DNA from: Epiperipatus broadwayi
Lineage: Eukaryota; Onychophora; Udeonychophora; Euonychophora; Peripatidae
Length of the DNA stretch: 64,000 nucleotides
Reading direction: 5' to 3'
Assembly: GCA_028023455.1 (NCBI GenBank)
Contig: JAQFVV010000180.1
Coordinates: forward strand, 1,798,001 to 1,862,000
The notes beneath the pieces were generated by a model. The model saw nothing but the letters and a program-made list of their open reading frames with translations. It was not told where the DNA came from and searched no databases. The position numbers and the translations under genes are program-made. Shown one piece after another: positions 59,290 to 64,000 of this stretch; within the stretch, counting starts at the first letter, position 1, and every line of letters begins with the position of its first letter.

Positions 59290-59945
59290 AACCATTTCTA
59301 TTAAAAATTATGATCACTATTACATACTCTCTTTTCATTATCAAACACTTTAATTTTCTGTACTTTATTCATTCCCTCTTTCTCTATTAATACATAATCT
59401 ATTGTATGAAATATATTAATTCTAGACCATGTACATTGTCCCTCATAAATATTTGATAAATTTCCAATGCTCAAATTCACTCTTAACAAAAATTCTTCAA
59501 AAGCTATCCATTCATCAATTTTTTCAATATGCCTGTTCATATCCCCTATAACCATTAATCTCTTCCCCCCCTTTTTTTTGTAACTGTATATCCTTAACTA
59601 AGCATTCATATATGCTACTGTTCCATTCTATTATCGTTTGACTATCTTCAGTGGCTATATATACTACAGCCACCATCCACTCTTGTCTTCCTATTCATAT
59701 CTCAAACCATAAATGTTCTTGACATTTAACAATATTTAAATTTTATTTTGACATAACTTCTATATCACCCCCCTTTTTATTTTCTATTTATATCCTGCCA
59801 TACCAAATCTTTCAGTATAAGTTCTTTTTCTTCTCTTAGATGGGTAGTACCTCAAGCTCTTCATTTTTAACTGCTTTGTTTAATTCCAGCTATTTTTCTG
59901 GTCTCCTACCACCTTGCATATTCAAATATCCAATTTTAACAATTT
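59290..59945 (-). pseudogene. LINE APE-type endonuclease
   Basis: The N-terminal trace KIGYLNMQGGRRPEKWLELN (about 59,885-59,945) is followed by degraded sequence. The frame 59,555-59,301 then contains VIGDMN (catalytic D-x-N), EGQCTWSR, TIDYVLI and CNSDH, which carries the catalytic Asp-His. This is the order of APE-type LINE endonucleases. Confidence 0.82.
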
Positions 59946-60259
59946 TTTTCTTCTAACTACTCATATAAATTCTTTTGACTCTTTCTTCTCCATTACATTT
60001 ATAAATAACTTGCTTACTATTAATTTTACAAACCCATTCCTTCTTCATATCTATATTTATATCTAAATCCACTACCCTTTGTTTATTTTTTACATTTCAT
60101 CCATTCTTTCTGATAACATTGCAATTTAATCCCCCCCCCCCCTTTATAAGTTTCCTAAACTATATTCTTTATAAATCAAACTCCCTAAAACTTCACTTCC
60201 TGTTTTTCTAAATGCAATCAATCTTTACTATATAACTTCTTACTAATAAAAAAATTCAC

Positions 60260-60515
60260 ACAATTTTTTCAACTTTCATTTATAGAACATGCATTATCTA
60301 ACATATACCTATTATCAAATCTTGGTAATAATCCAACTATTCCTACTCTTCCCTTAATCTTATTCAAATTACTAATCAATTCTATATACTCATCCATTAC
60401 TCTCTCTGATGGCTTTGATAAATTATTTGTTCCTACCATACATACACCTCTCAACTTCCTTGTTTCTTCACCTTATCTGTAACATCTCTAATTCTAGCTC
60501 CAGGCAGACATATTA
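60260..60515 (-). pseudogene. SGNH/GDSL-esterase-like ORF1 segment
   Basis: PGARIRDVTDKVKKQ (about 60,456-60,505) and, after a shift, GVCMVGTNNL, DEYIELISNL, VGIVGLLPRFDNR and ACSINES (60,454-60,269) match in order the G-A-x-I-x-D-V, V-H-V-G-T-N-D and G-x-L-P-R blocks of SGNH-fold proteins. The catalytic Asn block appears as GTNN. Such domains occur in the ORF1 of some LINEs. The N-terminal GDS block is not seen, so the LINE copy may be 5'-truncated here. Confidence 0.7.
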
Positions 60516-60530
60516 CATCTATGAGTGTAT

Positions 60531-62022
60531 ATTAGATAGAAGTGATCTCTGTGATCATTCTTGTCAAATGATGTGGCGAAGGTTTATAGACTGTTCAAAT
60601 TGTATGAGAAAATTTTTCTATCTAAATTAAGATTTGTATAACAAATGCAACTATGTACTATAAACATTTGACTGTTTGATATCTTTGTCACATAAAGCTT
60701 TTAATTTGCTTATGTGTTTCTCTATAGCAGTGAAAATAAGGTGCATATTTTTATTTAATAATCTAAGTACATATATTGTAGTGATTTTAGAAATAAAGTA
60801 TAAAAGCAGAATTTGAAAACTCATTAATTAATATTGATAGTAAAACAAAGTAATAATTTTAAAGCAAAAAATACAGTAATAATGGGGAAATGTAAATGCT
60901 AAAACATGAAATCGCTAAATTAATGAATGCAGATATCTTTGTTACATGGAAGTTATCAATTTAGTTCACTTTTTTAATTTAGTGATAATTTTTTTAAATA
61001 AGTACTTTACTTGCATATGCGGTAATTTTAGACATAAATGCAGAACTTGAAAACTGATTAATATTAATGTCAAAAAAGAAATGATGGCCAAAATTGTTTA
61101 AATACCAAATATGGATTCACTGAATCAATAAACACTGTTGACTGAAATAATTGGCAGATATAGTCACTACATGTAAGATTTTTTTAGACTGATCAACCTC
61201 AAATAAAGCATCAAACATCTTTATCATATTTTGTATGCTTACTAGCATTTAAATTCTATTTTTTAAAAAAAAAATTCTCGTAAATATATAAATATTAATT
61301 TTAATCATGATTCCGACAAAGGAAGTCAGAAAATTGATCAGTGTAGAAATTGAAAAAGATCATGTCTAAAAGAGATAGCCATAAAACAAATATTTAAATT
61401 CTGAATATGGTATGACTAAACTAATGATCTGCTGTATTTGGAAAAGTAAGAATGAATAAAAAGTGCACAGATTGTTGCTAAAAACATTTTTAGATTGAGA
61501 TAATATCATGGAATAAATGGAAATTTTTGCTAACATGGATTAATCAAAAACAAATATCAAATGATAGCTTCAATGGAATGATCATTTGTTAAAAAAATCA
61601 AGCTGTTGTTTGAGGAACTTTTTTTATTTAAAACTTGTAGTGCAGTTTCTGTAAAAGATAGTTTCATTTAAAGAAAAATAATCGCTTGGTGTTATAGGGC
61701 ATGGTGTGACAGAACACGGATTTGCTAATGAACTTTATTTTGAAAAATTAAGAAAAAAATTATTTTAGAGCAAGAAAGTCCAAGTTCTGAAATCATGATG
61801 TATGAATATTTATTAGTATAAATTTATTTATATTTTTTATTTTATGCTTTTAAAAATTGAATTTAAGTTTTCATTAAATCTAACTATACAATATATATGA
61901 CTTTTCATGCATTTTTACTTCTATATTTTTAATTTTTTTATCAATTTTCCTTTTTAATTTGTTTTGGATGGTAACATTGGTCTAGGTCACATGCTTTGAG
62001 TATATTGCCTTCGAAAAGTGGC
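60531..62022. other. Unassigned DNA with a degenerate long-period repeat
   Basis: No gene recognised. Phrases of the kind GTAATTTTAGA.ATAAA..GCAGAA.TTGAAAACT.ATTAATATT recur at about 60,780-60,835 and 61,020-61,075. Looser matches to TACCAAATATGGATTCACT and GAATATGGTATGACTAAACT occur at about 61,104 and 61,402. This suggests a decayed tandem repeat with a period around 235-300 bp. Confidence 0.45.
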
Positions 62023-62460
62023 AAAATTATAAACCAAATGTCTAAATGATAAAGATGTACCAGATGATTGGAAGAATGCAGTATTAATATTAATATTTAA
62101 AAAAGGTGATAAAGAAGATATTAGAAATTACAGACCTATCAGTCTTTTATCAGTTTTATACAAAATTTTTACTAAGATAATTACAACTCGCCTACAGAAA
62201 ACACTGGATTTCCACCAACCAAGAGAACAAGCTGGATTTAAAAGTGGTTTTAGTACAGTAGATCATAACCAGATATTGAGAGAAATTATAGAAAGGACAA
62301 ATGAATATGAGTTGCCATTATGCTTAGGATTTGTAGACTATGAAAAGGCGTTTGATTCTATAAACATTTCTTCAGTGATTAAAGCATTGGATCATCAAGG
62401 TGTAGATCCAGGATATTGTCATATTTTGAAGAATATTTATAAAAATGCAACAGCAACAAA
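62023..62460 (+). pseudogene. RTE-type LINE RT fragment, sense
   Basis: An open frame from about 62,042 reads CLNDKDVPDDWKNAVLILIF, then NYRPISLLSVLYKIFTKIIT (fingers), QPREQAGFKSGFSTVDH and LCLGFVDYEKAFDSINISSV. The last is motif A with the catalytic Asp in VDYEKAFDS. It stops at NIYKNATAT, before motifs B and C. These phrases are characteristic of RTE-type RTs. Positions 62,023-62,122 form one arm of an inverted repeat with 62,461-62,562. Confidence 0.88.
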
Positions 62461-63223
62461 TATCTTCTTTATCACCTTTTTTAAATATTAATATTAATAT
62501 TGCATTCTTCCAATCATCTGGTACATCTTTATCATTTAGACATTTGGTATATAACTTTGCTAAAAAAAATTTCTATTTCTTCATCTGCTTCTTTTAATAT
62601 ATCAATTACAATTTCATCATTACCTGGAGCCTTCCCTTTCTTCATAAATTTAATTGCATGTCTCACTTCCTCGTTTAAAATTCTGGGCAATTCGGAAGAT
62701 ATAATATGTATAGGAGGCACTTGTTCTTTATTACTATATAATTCTTGATAGAAGTCTTTATACATTTTATGATGTCATCTCTGTTTTTAGTAATAATACC
62801 ATCTTTTTTTCTTATTGCAGATATAAATTTCCTACCAATACCAAAATGTTTTACACTCTTTAGACTTTTATTCTCTTCTACGGCTTTCCTTGCTAGTTCA
62901 CAATTATACTTTCTTATATCATTTTCAACTCTTTTCCACACCATTTTACAAAATTCGAGATATTCAATCTTTTTTAATGCATCATTGTTGTATATCCTCA
63001 TATTCCTTCTTTTCTTCATAAATTCTCTAGTCTCAGTAGAAATTTTACTGGTCAATTGCTGCTTTTTTCTACCAGCTATCTTTGTTGCAGTTTTTAAAAG
63101 TGTATCGCTTATTTTCCTGTTAATGTCATTCAAATCTGAATCATGTTCAAAATCTACTAATACCTGAAACCGATTTGTAAGTTCTACTTTAAATTCATTA
63201 GAATGTTTTTTATGTAAAGACAA
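62461..63223 (-). pseudogene. RTE-type LINE linker and RT start, inverted
   Basis: Frame 63,223-62,675 contains FKVELTNRFQVL and KISTETREFMKKRRNMRI, the endonuclease-to-RT linker of RTE/CFDP2-like elements. It shifts to 62,765-62,532, which reads VRHAIKFMKKGKAPGNDEIV (start of the RT). It then runs through KDVPDDWKNA to KKGDKED, re-encoding the first 100 bp of the plus-strand fragment. The endonuclease and everything after motif A are missing. Confidence 0.85.
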
Positions 63224-64000
63224 TTAAGTTTATTTCATTATACTAGGTAAAGATAAATAACTTGATTCATTTATTGTTCACATTGCATTTTTCTAATTGA
63301 TTTAATTACAAGGTATTGTTAGACAGTAACAATATTGTGACATGTCTCTGTTGCTTTGCTTGTAGCATAATATCTTAATTGTTAGAATATTGGATTATGG
63401 AGACATTTTGTTGCCTGATGAGCAGATTATATTGTTTAACTTTGTTTCTTAAGTAATTTTTATAATCAAATATTAGTATGCAGTTTACATTGTTTTTAAC
63501 AGTAAAATGAAAGCTATGCTTGTGAAATTTAAGTGGTTTATAATTTTAACTAAAAGTTATTTGAGATTAATTGTTGATCACTCAATTACATAGTTCAAAT
63601 AGGTGTAGTGCAATGTTGCATTGGTGGTATGTAGAATCTGTATTGAAATTGGAAGTCTTGTTAGAATAGTAAGGTGAAGCCGATTGACCAAGAATTTAAT
63701 GCATGGGGGGGGGAGACAAGTTTTTGGAATGAGTATACATCCTGTTATCAGTCAGATTTAACTTATATTTTACCTAGATATTGTGAATCACACGTTACTG
63801 GTATAATCACTTCAATCAATGGATCACAGTGAGCAGTTGTAACATCAAAAACTAAGGATAACTGGCAGAAGAAATTGAGAATCAATAAATTTAATATTTG
63901 GGAATATTAAGACTGAGATCCAGATCACCCACATTGAATTTGAATGTAGATTATATGCATTTTAAAAAGACCAAATGAAAATTTCTGTAACTGATAGTAA
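63224..64000. other. Unassigned AT-rich DNA
   Basis: Nothing recognised apart from a short poly-G run near 63,706-63,714. Confidence 0.5.

Larger units (their letters stand above)
56830..60530 (-). mobile_element. LINE with SGNH-like ORF, APE endonuclease and RT
   Basis: On the minus strand the order is: SGNH/GDSL-esterase-like segment (60,515-60,260), APE endonuclease (about 59,945-59,290), linker (59,031-58,690), RT (58,362-57,898) and a C-terminal knuckle CKLCKEDIQNIRHLLIEC (about 57,120-57,180). Esterase-like ORF1 proteins are known in CR1/L2-type LINEs and relatives. The RT does not closely match the LINE at 51-55 kb, so this is a second lineage. Multiple shifts and stops make it inactive. 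Boundaries are approximate. Confidence 0.8.

Noticed and set aside
62745-63167. 140-codon plus ORF
   Set aside because: Antisense shadow of the RTE linker frame; Phe/Ser/Leu-rich with no domain.
1-64000. CRISPR array, prokaryotic operon or phage-defence system
   Set aside because: The sequence is plainly eukaryotic repeat-rich DNA; the only regular array (2.36-3.33 kb) has no spacers and is a satellite.

Overview
The window is AT-rich eukaryotic DNA, almost certainly from an invertebrate animal. It holds an APE-endonuclease LINE family, RTE-type LINEs, a Penelope-like element, a ZBED-type hAT transposase, tRNA-derived SINE-like repeats and long LTR retrotransposons. I find no convincing host protein-coding gene; every ORF I can assign belongs to a mobile element. 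The sequence does not fix the phylum. The recognisable LINE and hAT frames read sensibly with the standard genetic code.

Layout. 1-7.2 kb is unassigned AT-rich DNA with a 167-bp satellite of six units (2.36-3.33 kb). 7.17-9.23 kb is a solo-LTR-like repeat whose diverged sister lies at 31.38-33.57 kb. 9.40-21.39 kb is one complete 12-kb LTR retrotransposon: about 2.5-kb LTRs, a lysine-tRNA-like primer binding site, a polypurine tract and a 6.2-kb internal region. That internal region has no visible pol, only a coiled-coil reading frame near its 3' end. Its 3' LTR carries an 813-bp foldback insertion with a 13-bp target duplication; the 5' LTR preserves the empty site. 21.7-23.3 kb holds the remains of an RTE endonuclease and a Penelope-like RT/GIY-YIG. 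28.2-29.9 kb is a decayed LINE (minus strand).

36-48.2 kb is a deeply nested region. A roughly 2.9-kb hAT element (38,261-47,991 minus its inserts) was split by a 6.8-kb LTR retrotransposon (38,473-45,283, ATATA target duplication). A tRNA-loop foldback then entered the 3' LTR, and a TTAA-flanked MITE entered gag. The hAT is bracketed by two half copies of the same tRNA-derived repeat.

50.9-55.4 kb is a nearly full-length two-ORF LINE (minus), interrupted at 52.9 kb by a 129-bp insertion. That insertion is a perfect 39-bp-arm hairpin with its own 13-bp target duplication and belongs to the same family as the 18.8-kb foldback. 56.8-60.5 kb is a second LINE (minus) with an SGNH-esterase-like upstream ORF, APE endonuclease, RT and a terminal zinc knuckle. 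62.0-63.2 kb is an RTE-type LINE folded back on itself.

The most novel item is the foldback family at 18.8, 49.2 and 52.9 kb. Both intact insertions have a roughly 30-nt one-sided tail (TTTATTAAACGC...), long inverted arms and 13-bp target duplications. That architecture fits a reverse-transcribed snap-back element, possibly a non-autonomous Penelope-like element, better than a classical MITE. All functional statements are by-eye motif recognition; no database search was run.
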